Positions 46,647 to 55,415 of a DNA stretch of 64,000 nucleotides are shown here, piece by piece. Each line of letters opens with the position of its first letter. The first letter of the stretch is position 1. The notes below the pieces were generated by a model. The model had not been told where the DNA came from. It did not search any database and worked only from the letters and a program-made list of their open reading frames with translations. Source of the DNA: Aliarcobacter sp. (GTDB lineage Bacteria; Campylobacterota; Campylobacteria; Campylobacterales; Arcobacteraceae); the NCBI GenBank assembly GCA_028688995.1, contig JAQTXB010000006.1:1-64000 (forward strand), given 5' to 3'. Position numbers and translations under genes: made by a program.

Positions 46647-47015
46647 CTAATATATTTTTTTAACATCAACAAAATCTATATATGATAAAACATCATCTAA
46701 TATAAATTTATTATCAACTGCATCTATTCCTAAAATTTCATGACATACTAAATAAATCTTATTATCTTTTGTTGATTGAATTGAACTTACATTGTATTGT
46801 CTAAAATATTTTCCATCCTTTAATCTTCCATCTTCAATTACCCTATCAATCATATTTACAATATTTGTCATTGTTAATAAATTCATAGACTTTTGTAGTT
46901 GTAAAACCATTGATTCCAAAGCATCAAAATTAGTACTTTGATGGTTATTCATAAAATAACTGTAGCACTCAATTACTTGTGATTCTAAAGTTTTCATCTC
47001 TATATTAGTTTTCAT
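46647..47015 (-). CDS. Unknown 122-aa protein between flgL and flgK
   Basis: A 122-residue soluble protein with an N-terminal helical part (about 1-65) and a mixed C-terminal part containing YLVCHEILGIDAVDNK. No family was recognised. AAGGATTATAC precedes the ATG. It sits 13 nt after flgL and 9 nt before flgK inside the operon, where a small chaperone such as FlgN would be expected; the C-terminal half does not look like FlgN, which is all-helical. A role in export or assembly of hook-associated proteins is plausible from context only. Confidence 0.6.
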   Translation of the reverse strand: MKTNIEMKTLESQVIECYSYFMNNHQSTNFDALESMVLQLQKSMNLLTMTNIVNMIDRVIEDGRLKDGKYFRQYNVSSIQSTKDNKIYLVCHEILGIDAVDNKFILDDVLSYIDFVDVKKIY

Positions 47016-47028
47016 GTATAATCCTTTA

Positions 47029-48162
47029 TTAATTTAAATATTTAACAAGTGATAAATTATTTATCTTGTTGATGGTTGAATATAAAGCAGTATATGTGCT
47101 TTCTAAAGATTGAGATTCAACTGCCAAAGCTGTTAAATCAGCACCTGAATAGTTTTCTTGTAAGATATTAAAGTTTGTAAGTTTTGATGTAACTATGTTT
47201 TCATAATTATTGATTGAGGCTGTTCTAGTTCCTAGTTTTGCATGACTTACGTTCATTGTGTCATAAGCTGTTTTTACTTTGTCCAAAGAGTTAGATAAAA
47301 TTGTATTAGCTTCATCTTCTGTGATTGAATTACCATTTGAATCTTGTTGTTTTAAAGCATTTATAATTTCATCTAAGTCATCAAATATAGAGTGTTTTGA
47401 TTCTAATGTACTTGTTCCTATATTTGTAGTTGTAAAAGTTCCATCACCATTATCTGTAATAGATAATGGAGTATTTGAACTATCACCATTTAAATATAAT
47501 CCATCAAAAGAACCATTATTATCTGTATCTAATAATTTATATTGATTTCCATCTTTATCTAAAATGATTTCATTTTCATCAAAAGTTAAATTTTCGCCAG
47601 ATTGGGCTGTTTCATTCGTATAATATAAAAGTTCAATCCCATTTAAACCTTGTGTAGCATAATTATTAGTTTCAACATTAACTGTTTTATTGTCATTTGA
47701 TGCAACATAAGATATTTGCCCTATCGTTTCATCTTTTTGAAAAGATTGTACAGTTGAACTTTTTCCTGAAAATAGATATTGACCATTTACACTACTATTA
47801 GCCAAAGAGTACATACTATCTTTTATAGACTCAATTTCATCAGCTATTGTTGATTTATCACTACTACTTACTGTGCCATTAAGTGCTCTTATTACTAAAG
47901 ATTGCGCTGATTCCATTTGCGTTTTCATATTTGAAACAGCAGTATCACTTGTAGTATTATAAGATTTTGATTGTTGAATCCTTTCTAAAATAGAACTATA
48001 AGACTTAACACTATTATTAATAGATAATATTTGATTGTATTGTTGTGAATTATCACTTCCATTTTGTAATGCATCACCGCTACTCATTTGATATGTAACT
48101 TTTGAATTTCGTTTATTTAGTAACTCTAAATTGTACATAATTGTATTTATTGAACTAACCAT
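47029..48162 (-). CDS. flgL: Flagellar hook-associated protein 3
   Basis: A 377-residue FlgL joining FlgK to the filament. The N-terminal helices (TIMYNLELLNKRNSKVTYQMSSGDALQNGSDN) and the C-terminal helices (VESQSLESTYTALYSTINKINNLSLVKYL) have the flagellin-like D0/D1 pattern. An insertion in the central domain (about 175-250) contains a calcium-type loop, DTDNNGSFD at residues 212-220, preceded by DKDGN at 202-206. It lies 13 nt after flgE and runs into the unknown gene. Confidence 0.9.
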   Translation of the reverse strand: MVSSINTIMYNLELLNKRNSKVTYQMSSGDALQNGSDNSQQYNQILSINNSVKSYSSILERIQQSKSYNTTSDTAVSNMKTQMESAQSLVIRALNGTVSSSDKSTIADEIESIKDSMYSLANSSVNGQYLFSGKSSTVQSFQKDETIGQISYVASNDNKTVNVETNNYATQGLNGIELLYYTNETAQSGENLTFDENEIILDKDGNQYKLLDTDNNGSFDGLYLNGDSSNTPLSITDNGDGTFTTTNIGTSTLESKHSIFDDLDEIINALKQQDSNGNSITEDEANTILSNSLDKVKTAYDTMNVSHAKLGTRTASINNYENIVTSKLTNFNILQENYSGADLTALAVESQSLESTYTALYSTINKINNLSLVKYLN

Positions 48163-48175
48163 AATAAACTCCTAA

Positions 48176-50137
48176 CTATCTTTTTAAACCAATTAAGGTT
48201 TGCAAAATTTCATCTGCTGTAGTTATGGATTTAGAATTGGCTTCAAAAGCTCTTTGAAATACCATCAAATTAACTAGACTTTCACTTAAATCAGCAGTAC
48301 TTAACTCTAAGGTTTGACTATTAACAGCTACTCCATTATTATTGTTTATTGAATACATCGGATTTCCACTATCTTTTGTTGCAGCTAGTAAATTATTCCC
48401 AACTGCTTCTAATCCAATATTATTTGTAAATTGTGCAATTGCAAGTTGTCCTACAACAAAATCTACTCCATCTTGACTCATAGTAATTACTCCACTATCA
48501 TCAACTGAGAATTCTCCAAAAGATGAATCTGTTAGACCTAAAGAATTTAATTTTAATTGTAAAGATGATAAAGATGATGTTTGGTCGACTGTTGAAACAA
48601 TTTGCATAAATTCAGCATTAGCACCAGTATTTCCGCTTAAATCAGCATTTTTTTCTTTTGTATAAGTTGTTCCACCACTATCAAATGATATAACTCCAGA
48701 GAATTCTTCCCCTGCATTTTTTGCTTCAACAACTAATTTTCCATTTATTATTTTTGCTTCAACTTGAGTTTGTAATGTAGCATCTGAATTAATTTTAGTA
48801 ACTAAATCTTGAATAGCTGAACTAGAATCAGTAAGGGTTGAATCACTTGTAACAGTTACTCCATTTAATGTAAAAGATATAGTGTCTCCCGTATTAAAAC
48901 TTAAAGCATTCCCATTATCATCACTTATAATATCTGCTGTTTCATATACATCTTGTTGACTTCCTGCAACGGCATTTTTTAAGGCTTCCATTGCACTTTT
49001 CACCCCAGCTTCACCACTTCCTTTTACTGCATTAGTTAAAGTTGTTTTTGTTCCAGCTTGTTCAGTTGTTCCAGAAACTTCAGCAACATCACCAACAGTA
49101 AATGAAGTTCCTGGGATTATTGAATCAATTTTTATAGTTCCATTTAAAACATCTACATTTGAAGTACTTGCATTATTTGAAGAATCTACTGTATAAGCTT
49201 TAAGTCCTGTAATTTTAGAAATTTCATCAGCTAAAGATTTATAAGTTGCAACTCTACTTGCTAATGCGTTATATTCTTCATCAGTTGTTGTACCAGAAGT
49301 TGTAATACCAGCAGCATCCATTTCTGCTTTAAATGCAGTTGTCGCAGTTGTACTTATATAGTTTTGTGTAATTTTGTTTCCATTTATATACACATATATT
49401 TGATCACTTTCACTATCTAGTGAACTAACCCCTGTATTTGGATAATCTATTATATTGCTTTGAGCACTTGATATACTACTGATTTGGTCAGGATTTTCAG
49501 CATAACTTTCAAGTGCACTCGTGTAATTTTTAATTAATGCTTCAATATCTGAAATCTTTGCTGATTGATCTTTTATTCCTGAACCGCTAAGTTCTGTGGA
49601 GTCACTTTTTGCACTTGTAGTATAATCAGACATTTTTGCTGCATAAGTTTCAATCTTATTTGAAAATTGAATCACTTGATTCCCAGCAATTTCACTAAAA
49701 GCATCTGTAAATGAAGTAAGATTTGAATTTGTAGAAGTAACATTTAATGCTGAACTTACAGCCCAACCTTGAACTTCATTTCCTGAAGAATCTTGTAAAG
49801 TACCATTTGTACCCATTCTAAAATTCCCAGCTCTAGTGTAATAATTTTCAGAAGTCCCTGAAAAATTCTTATTTGAAACAACAAAAAAACCATCACCATC
49901 TAATGCAACATCATAAGAAGAACCAGTAAGATTTAAACTTCCTTGAGTATATTGTTTTTCTGCACTTGTTACAGATGCACCTTTTCCAATACTATCTTGA
50001 TACATTAAATCTGCAAATGAAACCCTTGAAGCTTTATATCCAACTGTATTAACATTTGCTATATTATTTGACTCATTATCCAAGGCAGTTTGCTGAGAAG
50101 CTAAACCTGCAATTCCAGTCCATAATGCACTAATCAT
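48176..50137 (-). CDS. flgE: Flagellar hook protein FlgE
   Basis: A 653-residue hook protein. The N-terminal motif is SALWTGIAGLASQQTALDNESNNIANVNTVGYKASR and the C-terminal motif is LVNLMVFQRAFEANSKSITTADEILQTLIGL. A large variable middle (about 150-560) makes it longer than enterobacterial FlgE (about 400 residues), as usual in Campylobacterota. It has its own TTAC-type promoter 42 nt upstream and an AAAGGATT ribosome binding site. It starts the flgE-flgL-flgK-fliD run. Confidence 0.92.
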   Translation of the reverse strand: MISALWTGIAGLASQQTALDNESNNIANVNTVGYKASRVSFADLMYQDSIGKGASVTSAEKQYTQGSLNLTGSSYDVALDGDGFFVVSNKNFSGTSENYYTRAGNFRMGTNGTLQDSSGNEVQGWAVSSALNVTSTNSNLTSFTDAFSEIAGNQVIQFSNKIETYAAKMSDYTTSAKSDSTELSGSGIKDQSAKISDIEALIKNYTSALESYAENPDQISSISSAQSNIIDYPNTGVSSLDSESDQIYVYINGNKITQNYISTTATTAFKAEMDAAGITTSGTTTDEEYNALASRVATYKSLADEISKITGLKAYTVDSSNNASTSNVDVLNGTIKIDSIIPGTSFTVGDVAEVSGTTEQAGTKTTLTNAVKGSGEAGVKSAMEALKNAVAGSQQDVYETADIISDDNGNALSFNTGDTISFTLNGVTVTSDSTLTDSSSAIQDLVTKINSDATLQTQVEAKIINGKLVVEAKNAGEEFSGVISFDSGGTTYTKEKNADLSGNTGANAEFMQIVSTVDQTSSLSSLQLKLNSLGLTDSSFGEFSVDDSGVITMSQDGVDFVVGQLAIAQFTNNIGLEAVGNNLLAATKDSGNPMYSINNNNGVAVNSQTLELSTADLSESLVNLMVFQRAFEANSKSITTADEILQTLIGLKR

Positions 50138-50150
50138 TTTAAATCCTTTA

Positions 50151-50182
50151 TGATTAAATAGTGTTTTTCACTCTTTTAATCA
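50151..50182. repeat. Inverted repeat around the flgE transcription start
   Basis: TGATTAAA (50151-50158) and TTTAATCA (50175-50182) are perfect 8-bp arms 16 nt apart. The upstream arm overlaps the -10 box of the flgE promoter and the other touches the ribosome binding site. It looks more like a protein site on DNA than an RNA hairpin, because one arm is upstream of the predicted start. Confidence 0.45.
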
Positions 50183-50209
50183 TAAAGTTTTAATGTAAAT
50201 ATGTGGTAT
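50179..50209 (-). promoter_or_regulatory. TTAC-repeat promoter before flgE
   Basis: On the minus strand: ATAC, 7 nt, TTAC, 10 nt, TATGAT. Plus-strand coordinates are GTAT 50206-50209, GTAA 50195-50198 and the -10 box 50179-50184. The start of flgE is 42 nt downstream. A sigma-54 (GG-N10-GC) or sigma-28 motif was not found. Confidence 0.6.
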
Positions 50210-50254
50210 CACCCAAATAAACACTTCTAATAGTTGGCAAACTATTAGTAACAG

Positions 50255-51007
50255 TTAGTAAATTTTAGTAATATTATTATATGCAATAGTTTTTGCTTCA
50301 CTTGAATAGGCAGTTGCTGAATCTTGAGAATAAGTTAAAGCTAAATTATTTTGTGCAACAGATGAACTTCCACCACTAACAGAAACAACCATTTGATAAT
50401 TTCCATTGCTATTTTGTGCCACAGAAGCTGTTATTCCTGAAGTTTTAGAAATCTCAGTTGCTAAATCAGAATATGTTTTATTATAGGTTGAAAAACTATA
50501 AGTATTTCCATCACTATTCTTAAGAGTAATAGAGCTATTTTCATTTGAAGAATCTACAATATCAGAAGCACTTGAAACTTCACCAAATGAATAAACATCA
50601 TAATAATTACTTAATTCATAAGCCGTTAAAGATATTTCTCCATCATTCATAGCAACTGATGCAACTTTATATTGTTTAGTATTCCCCTCATCATCTGTTT
50701 CACCATTTTCAATTATATTTCCAATAATAGCAGCAGAACTTGATAGTGCTGATTGTTCAAAAGTATTTTGTAAAGACTCCATTGCCTCAACTGTAGCTGT
50801 ATTTGCTTCTAATGTTGATAATTGTAATTGTGTGCTCATCATAGTAGATGAATCAACTGTATTAGTTGGATCTTGAAGTTTTAATTCTGTTAACATTAAA
50901 GTAATAAAATCTTCACTTTCTAACTGGTCATTACTAACAGCAGTTGTATATGAATTTCCATAAGCATCTGTTGCTGAACTTGTTGTAACCGAACTTGTTG
51001 TTGACAT
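50255..51007 (-). CDS. flgD: Flagellar hook assembly scaffold FlgD
   Basis: A 250-residue hook-cap protein required for FlgE polymerisation. The N-terminal secretion and binding part carries DFITLMLTELKLQDPTNTVDS, the best FlgD signature. The Ig-like C-terminal half is Ser/Thr-rich. It has AAGGAGTACTTT before the ATG and its own promoter with four TTAC-type half-sites. It lies between the histidine-kinase gene and flgE on the same strand. Confidence 0.88.
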   Translation of the reverse strand: MSTTSSVTTSSATDAYGNSYTTAVSNDQLESEDFITLMLTELKLQDPTNTVDSSTMMSTQLQLSTLEANTATVEAMESLQNTFEQSALSSSAAIIGNIIENGETDDEGNTKQYKVASVAMNDGEISLTAYELSNYYDVYSFGEVSSASDIVDSSNENSSITLKNSDGNTYSFSTYNKTYSDLATEISKTSGITASVAQNSNGNYQMVVSVSGGSSSVAQNNLALTYSQDSATAYSSEAKTIAYNNITKIY

Positions 51008-51037
51008 AAAGTACTCCTTATAGTCTAGATTAAAAAA

Positions 51038-51089
51038 ATTTTAACTATTTGGAGTAAATATTGGGTATTAAAGAGTAAATAGAATGTAA
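51038..51089 (-). promoter_or_regulatory. Four-repeat TTAC promoter before flgD
   Basis: Half-sites on the minus strand are TTAC, TTAC, ATAC and TTAC (plus-strand 51086-51089, 51075-51078, 51065-51068, 51054-51057), spaced 11, 10 and 11 nt, so all on one helix face. After the last one come 10 nt and TAAAAT (51038-51043). This is the longest array of the four such elements. Confidence 0.62.
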
Positions 51090-51092
51090 ATG

Positions 51093-52472
51093 CTAATTTA
51101 ACTTAATTACAAAATTATGATAGCCGTCTAAATATTCATAATCTAATTTTAAATTATGAATTTTTATAATATTGTTTGAAATGTAAAGTCCAAGTCCTAA
51201 TCCATTATTTGAATTTTCATAATCATGGTTAAAAGGTTTATAATAATCTTCAATATCTTTTTGAAGTTTTTCTCCTTTATTTATTATCTTAATCATATTT
51301 TTTTCAATAACAATACTTACTTTACCATCTGTTTTATAAGTAATTGCATTATCAATTAAATTTTTTAAGGCTATTGAAAAAAGTTCAAAATCAACATTTA
51401 AAAAGAGTTCAAAATTATCTTCAAGATTTATTTTATTGCTATCTAGTAATAAAATATCAAAAGCTTGTTCAATTAAATCTATTGCGTAAAAATCACTTTT
51501 CTTTAGAGAAATTTTTCCTGAAGTTAACTCTTCAATTTTTGCAAACTCACTTAACAAATACTCTAATCTTTGAAAAACCCTAATTAAAATATATTTTCTT
51601 TCACAATCATCATACATATCAGTTACAAGTCGCCCTTTTGTAATAGGAGTTTTTAGCTCATGCATAATATTTCGTAAAAATAAATTTCTTGATTCTCTTA
51701 GTTGTTTTAATTGCGTTACAGCATTTTCAAACTCATTTGCTACTTGGGAAATTTCATCTTTTCCATTTGCTTTCATAGAAATTGATAAATCACCAGTTGA
51801 TAACTTAATCATATTTTCTTTCAATATTAAAAGAGGTTTTAATTTCTTTCTTAAAAAGATTAAAAACCAAATTAATAAAATATCAATAATAAATAACACT
51901 AAAACCCAAAAATATTTGAACTCTTTTTCAGTAATTAAATCTTCTAAAATAATATTACTTAAAACTTCTTCTGGTTTTTTTAGTTCATGCATAAAATTTA
52001 AATTTGGAGAAGGAAAATCTTGAAAATTTAATTTATTTTCAAATCTATCTTTAATTAATGATGTTGGCTTAAAAAAATCTATTCTCTCTTCAAAATGTGG
52101 TTTCATAAATGGTTTATCTATAATCTTTGCATATTTTTTTTCATCAATAAAATAAATTTCAACGGGAGAATTTTCTTCTATTTTTTTTCCTTTTAAATCA
52201 ACTAATTTGCTAGAATCCAAATCAGAAATTTTTAGATTCATTCCTTGAAGTAAAAGATTAATTTCATCATATGTTTTATTTTTCATTTTTGAATCTAAAA
52301 TTATTTTAAAAGCATTAAAATATCTCACTTCTTCTGCAATTCTTTTAGTTTTATTATCAAATAAAAATTGAACTATTATCAATAAATTTATTACAAAAAA
52401 TATAAATATAAAAAATAGATTTATCTGAAAAAAAATTGAATGTTTTTTATTGATTAACCAATTTATAACCAA
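51093..52472 (-). CDS. Sensor histidine kinase of the flagellar-adjacent two-component system
   Basis: A 459-residue membrane kinase resembling the ArsS type of Campylobacterota: TM1 (about 15-38), a periplasmic domain (about 39-186), TM2 (187-207), HAMP (about 208-255), HisKA with phospho-His271 (HELKTPITKG) and an HATPase domain with LIDNAITYK and NNGLGLGLYIS. The periplasmic part has several acidic and His residues but no known sensor fold. It overlaps the response-regulator gene by 26 nt if started at the TTG (52472). That TTG directly abuts GAGGAG; an ATA two codons later has better spacing. It lies directly upstream of flgD. Confidence 0.85.
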   Translation of the reverse strand: MVINWLINKKHSIFFQINLFFIFIFFVINLLIIVQFLFDNKTKRIAEEVRYFNAFKIILDSKMKNKTYDEINLLLQGMNLKISDLDSSKLVDLKGKKIEENSPVEIYFIDEKKYAKIIDKPFMKPHFEERIDFFKPTSLIKDRFENKLNFQDFPSPNLNFMHELKKPEEVLSNIILEDLITEKEFKYFWVLVLFIIDILLIWFLIFLRKKLKPLLILKENMIKLSTGDLSISMKANGKDEISQVANEFENAVTQLKQLRESRNLFLRNIMHELKTPITKGRLVTDMYDDCERKYILIRVFQRLEYLLSEFAKIEELTSGKISLKKSDFYAIDLIEQAFDILLLDSNKINLEDNFELFLNVDFELFSIALKNLIDNAITYKTDGKVSIVIEKNMIKIINKGEKLQKDIEDYYKPFNHDYENSNNGLGLGLYISNNIIKIHNLKLDYEYLDGYHNFVIKLN

Positions 52473-53133
52473 CTCCTCGAATAGATAAAATATATTTAGG
52501 TTTTTTAGTATTTTCTTCTATTTTACTTCTAACTCTACCAATTAAAACATCAATACTTTTATATGAACTCTCATATTTAATTGATTCAACATTAGTAAGT
52601 AATTCTTGTCTTGATACAACAAAACCATTTTTTTGTATTAAATATTGTAAAATATAATATTCTGCATTTGTTAAATCCAACAATTCATCATTTTTATATA
52701 TTTCCATTTTAAAATCATCAAACCTAAAAATCTCTTTTTTATTTAATTCAGTGTTATTTTCTATTATTTGATGATTACATCTTTTTAAAATAGATTTTAT
52801 TCTTAAGATTAATTCTTGTGTATCATAGGGTTTTGCCATAAAATCATCAGCACCATAAGAAAAACAAGCTATTTTATCACCCAAATATGATCTAGCAGAT
52901 GAAATAATTATAGGAATTTGATGTTTTTGTCTAATCATTTTACAAACTTCTATACCATCAATATTTGGTAAAGATAAATCTAAAATAATCAAGTCATATT
53001 TTTTTAAGTTTAAAGCAGAAATACCAAGTTCAGGAGTTTCATAGTTGGTGATTTTAATATTATATTGGTTTAAATAGTTGGTTAGAATAGAAGCTAATTC
53101 AGCATCATCTTCAATCATTAAGATATTTATCAA
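52447..53133 (-). CDS. OmpR-family response regulator
   Basis: A 228-residue regulator with a receiver domain (phosphoacceptor Asp52 in ILDLSLPNIDG, Lys101 in AKPYD) and a winged-helix domain (about 130-226) ending RSKIEENTKKPKYILSIRGVGYKL. It resembles ArsR/HP0166-type regulators. OmpR-family proteins bind direct repeats about 10-11 bp apart upstream of target promoters. It starts at TTG behind AAGGAG. Its own promoter has a TTAC direct repeat, and the same element precedes flgD, flgE and the EF-hand gene, so these are its probable targets. Its cognate kinase follows with overlap. Confidence 0.9.
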   Translation of the reverse strand: MINILMIEDDAELASILTNYLNQYNIKITNYETPELGISALNLKKYDLIILDLSLPNIDGIEVCKMIRQKHQIPIIISSARSYLGDKIACFSYGADDFMAKPYDTQELILRIKSILKRCNHQIIENNTELNKKEIFRFDDFKMEIYKNDELLDLTNAEYYILQYLIQKNGFVVSRQELLTNVESIKYESSYKSIDVLIGRVRSKIEENTKKPKYILSIRGVGYKLVNQ

Positions 53134-53157
53134 AGTTACTCCTTATTTACAATTACA

Positions 53158-53188
53158 ATTATAATATTTTAATGTAAATAAAAAGTAA
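53158..53188 (-). promoter_or_regulatory. TTAC-repeat promoter before the response-regulator gene
   Basis: On the minus strand: TTAC, 7 nt, TTAC, 10 nt, TATAAT. Plus-strand coordinates are GTAA 53185-53188, GTAA 53174-53177 and the -10 box 53158-53163. The position fits autoregulation by the encoded OmpR-type protein; the element lies just downstream of the ftsK stop. Confidence 0.6.
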
Positions 53189-53195
53189 CATTTGT

Positions 53196-55415
53196 TTAAA
53201 TGAGTATTTCTCTGTTTCCTTTAGCATTAACTTCAGATAAAACACCTGTTTGTTCAAGTTGCTCTACAATAGTTGCAGCTCTGTTATATCCAATTCTAAG
53301 TCTTCTTTGAATATATGATATAGAAGTTTTTTTCTCAGTTAATACAACTTCTTTTGCATCTTCATATAATTCATCAAGTTCTGCTAAATCTGAATTATTA
53401 GAGCTTCCACCACTCGAAGAAACCCCTGAATTTCTATCTTTTATAAAATTCATATCATAAGAAACTTCTCTTTGCTCTTTTAAAAAATCCACAACTTTTT
53501 CAATTTCAGATTCCGTTGACCAAGGAGCATGAATCCTTACAAGTCCAGACATTCCAGGAGGTGTAAATAACATATCCCCTCTTCCTAAAAGTGATTCAGC
53601 TCCCATAGAATCTAGGATAATTTTAGAATCTATTTTTTGCCCTACTTTATAAGATAATCTACTTGGTAGGTTTGCTTTAATAAGTCCTGTTACAACATCA
53701 ACCGATGGTCTTTGAGTGGCAACTATTAAGTGAATTCCACTAGCTCTTGCCATTTGAGCAAGTCTTGCAATTGAATACTCAACATCTTTTCCACTTGTCA
53801 TCATTAAGTCAGCTAACTCATCAATAACTACAACAATATAAGGCATAGTATCATAACCCTCTTTTTGTGCTTTTTCATTGTAATTTTCAATATTTTTAGT
53901 TTTAGTTTTTGACATTAATGTATATCTTCGCTCCATTTCAGAAACCATGTTTGCTAAAGCATTTATAGCATCTGCTGCTTTTGTAATAACTGGTGTTAAA
54001 AGATGTGGAATATCATTGTACATTGAAAACTCAAGCATTTTTGGGTCAATCATTACAAGTCTTAAATTATCTGGTGAGTTTTTATAAAGCAATGATAAAA
54101 TCATTGAATTAATTCCCACAGATTTTCCACTTCCTGTTGTTCCTGCAATTAGCAAGTGAGGAAGTTTTTTAAGGTCTGTAATAAATGGTTTACCAACTAT
54201 ATCTTTTCCCAAAATCATAGTTAATGGAGATTTTGAATTTTGAAAAATCTCACTATCAAGCATCTCTTTTAAAAATATTGTTTGAGTATCTTCATTTGGA
54301 ACTTCAATTCCTACAACATCTTTTCCAGGAATTGGAGCTTGAATCCTAATAGTTTGAGCTTTAAGCGCCATTGCTAAATCATCTTGAAGACCTAAAATTT
54401 TTGATACTTTTACATTTGGTGCTGGTTTAAACTCAAAAGTTGTTACAACAGGACCCGTATAAGTTCGTACAACATCACCATCAATTTTAAACATTGCCAA
54501 TTTATCTAGTAAATCTGCAATTTTTTGGTCAATAAAAGCTTCTGAAACTTTTGATTTATTATCTTTTGGTGGATCTTGAAAAAATGAACTTGGAGGTAAC
54601 TTAAAGTTTTTTGGCTTTTCAGTTCTACCTAACTCTATTTGATCTAATAATTTTTTATTCTCTTCTAACTCTTCAACTATTATATTGTGAGTTTCAAAAT
54701 TTGTTTCAACTGTTTTTTCTAAAACTTCTTCATCAAATAAAGAGTTTTCAAAAAACTCTTGTTCTTTTATCTCTTCCATTTTTTCATAAATTTCTGGGAT
54801 ACTCTTTTTTGAATTATTTTCAATTGTTTTCATTTCTGAAATATTTTTATCTAACTTTTTTTCTATATTTTTATAAACTGCTTGATTAATTTCTTCAGCT
54901 CTTTTTTCTCTTTTTTTATTCTCTATTTTTTTAATATCTAAACTATTTCTTAATTTAATTTTATTCTTTAATCTATGTAAATCACTTATGTCAAATTCTG
55001 AATTCTCAAATAAAACAATAACAGAAATTATAAATCCAACTAAAACAAAGAAATATAAACCTGCTTGCCCAATAATTGGACTTAAACTATCTACTAAAAT
55101 ATTTCCTATTTCTCCCCGCTCATACGGATTTTCAATAATTAATGCTTGCAAAATTAAAGAGACAAAAAGTAGTAAAAAAATAACTAAAATATTTAAAACT
55201 AAATCTCTTTGTTTTATATTTCTAAAATTTATAATATAAAGTACATAAATAAATAATAATAAACTCACATATGATAAATAACCAAAATATTTATGTGAAT
55301 AATCTGAAAAAACATATCCAACATTTCCAACAACATCTTGTCCACTCTCAAAAGTTGAAAATTGGAAATAAATAATAATAAATAAAAAAATTAGTGATAT
55401 GATTCTCTTTGCTAT
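53196..55415 (-). CDS. ftsK: DNA translocase FtsK (apparent ATA start)
   Basis: Divisome DNA pump, 739 residues in this reading. Four N-terminal membrane helices, a Lys/Glu-rich linker, the motor with Walker A GTTGSGKS (about 424-431) and Walker B VVVIDELADLMM, and a C-terminal gamma winged helix (SYIQRRLRIGYNRAATIVEQLE). The first usual start is GTG 55268, but that loses helix 1 and cuts helix 2. Upstream the frame stays open to an in-frame stop near 55434 and encodes a clear first helix (AKRIISLIFLFIIIYF). No ATG, GTG or TTG exists there. AAAGG lies 7 nt before an ATA at 55415, the most likely start. FtsK would drive XerH/difH recombination. Confidence 0.9.
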   Translation of the reverse strand: MAKRIISLIFLFIIIYFQFSTFESGQDVVGNVGYVFSDYSHKYFGYLSYVSLLLFIYVLYIINFRNIKQRDLVLNILVIFLLLFVSLILQALIIENPYERGEIGNILVDSLSPIIGQAGLYFFVLVGFIISVIVLFENSEFDISDLHRLKNKIKLRNSLDIKKIENKKREKRAEEINQAVYKNIEKKLDKNISEMKTIENNSKKSIPEIYEKMEEIKEQEFFENSLFDEEVLEKTVETNFETHNIIVEELEENKKLLDQIELGRTEKPKNFKLPPSSFFQDPPKDNKSKVSEAFIDQKIADLLDKLAMFKIDGDVVRTYTGPVVTTFEFKPAPNVKVSKILGLQDDLAMALKAQTIRIQAPIPGKDVVGIEVPNEDTQTIFLKEMLDSEIFQNSKSPLTMILGKDIVGKPFITDLKKLPHLLIAGTTGSGKSVGINSMILSLLYKNSPDNLRLVMIDPKMLEFSMYNDIPHLLTPVITKAADAINALANMVSEMERRYTLMSKTKTKNIENYNEKAQKEGYDTMPYIVVVIDELADLMMTSGKDVEYSIARLAQMARASGIHLIVATQRPSVDVVTGLIKANLPSRLSYKVGQKIDSKIILDSMGAESLLGRGDMLFTPPGMSGLVRIHAPWSTESEIEKVVDFLKEQREVSYDMNFIKDRNSGVSSSGGSSNNSDLAELDELYEDAKEVVLTEKKTSISYIQRRLRIGYNRAATIVEQLEQTGVLSEVNAKGNREILI

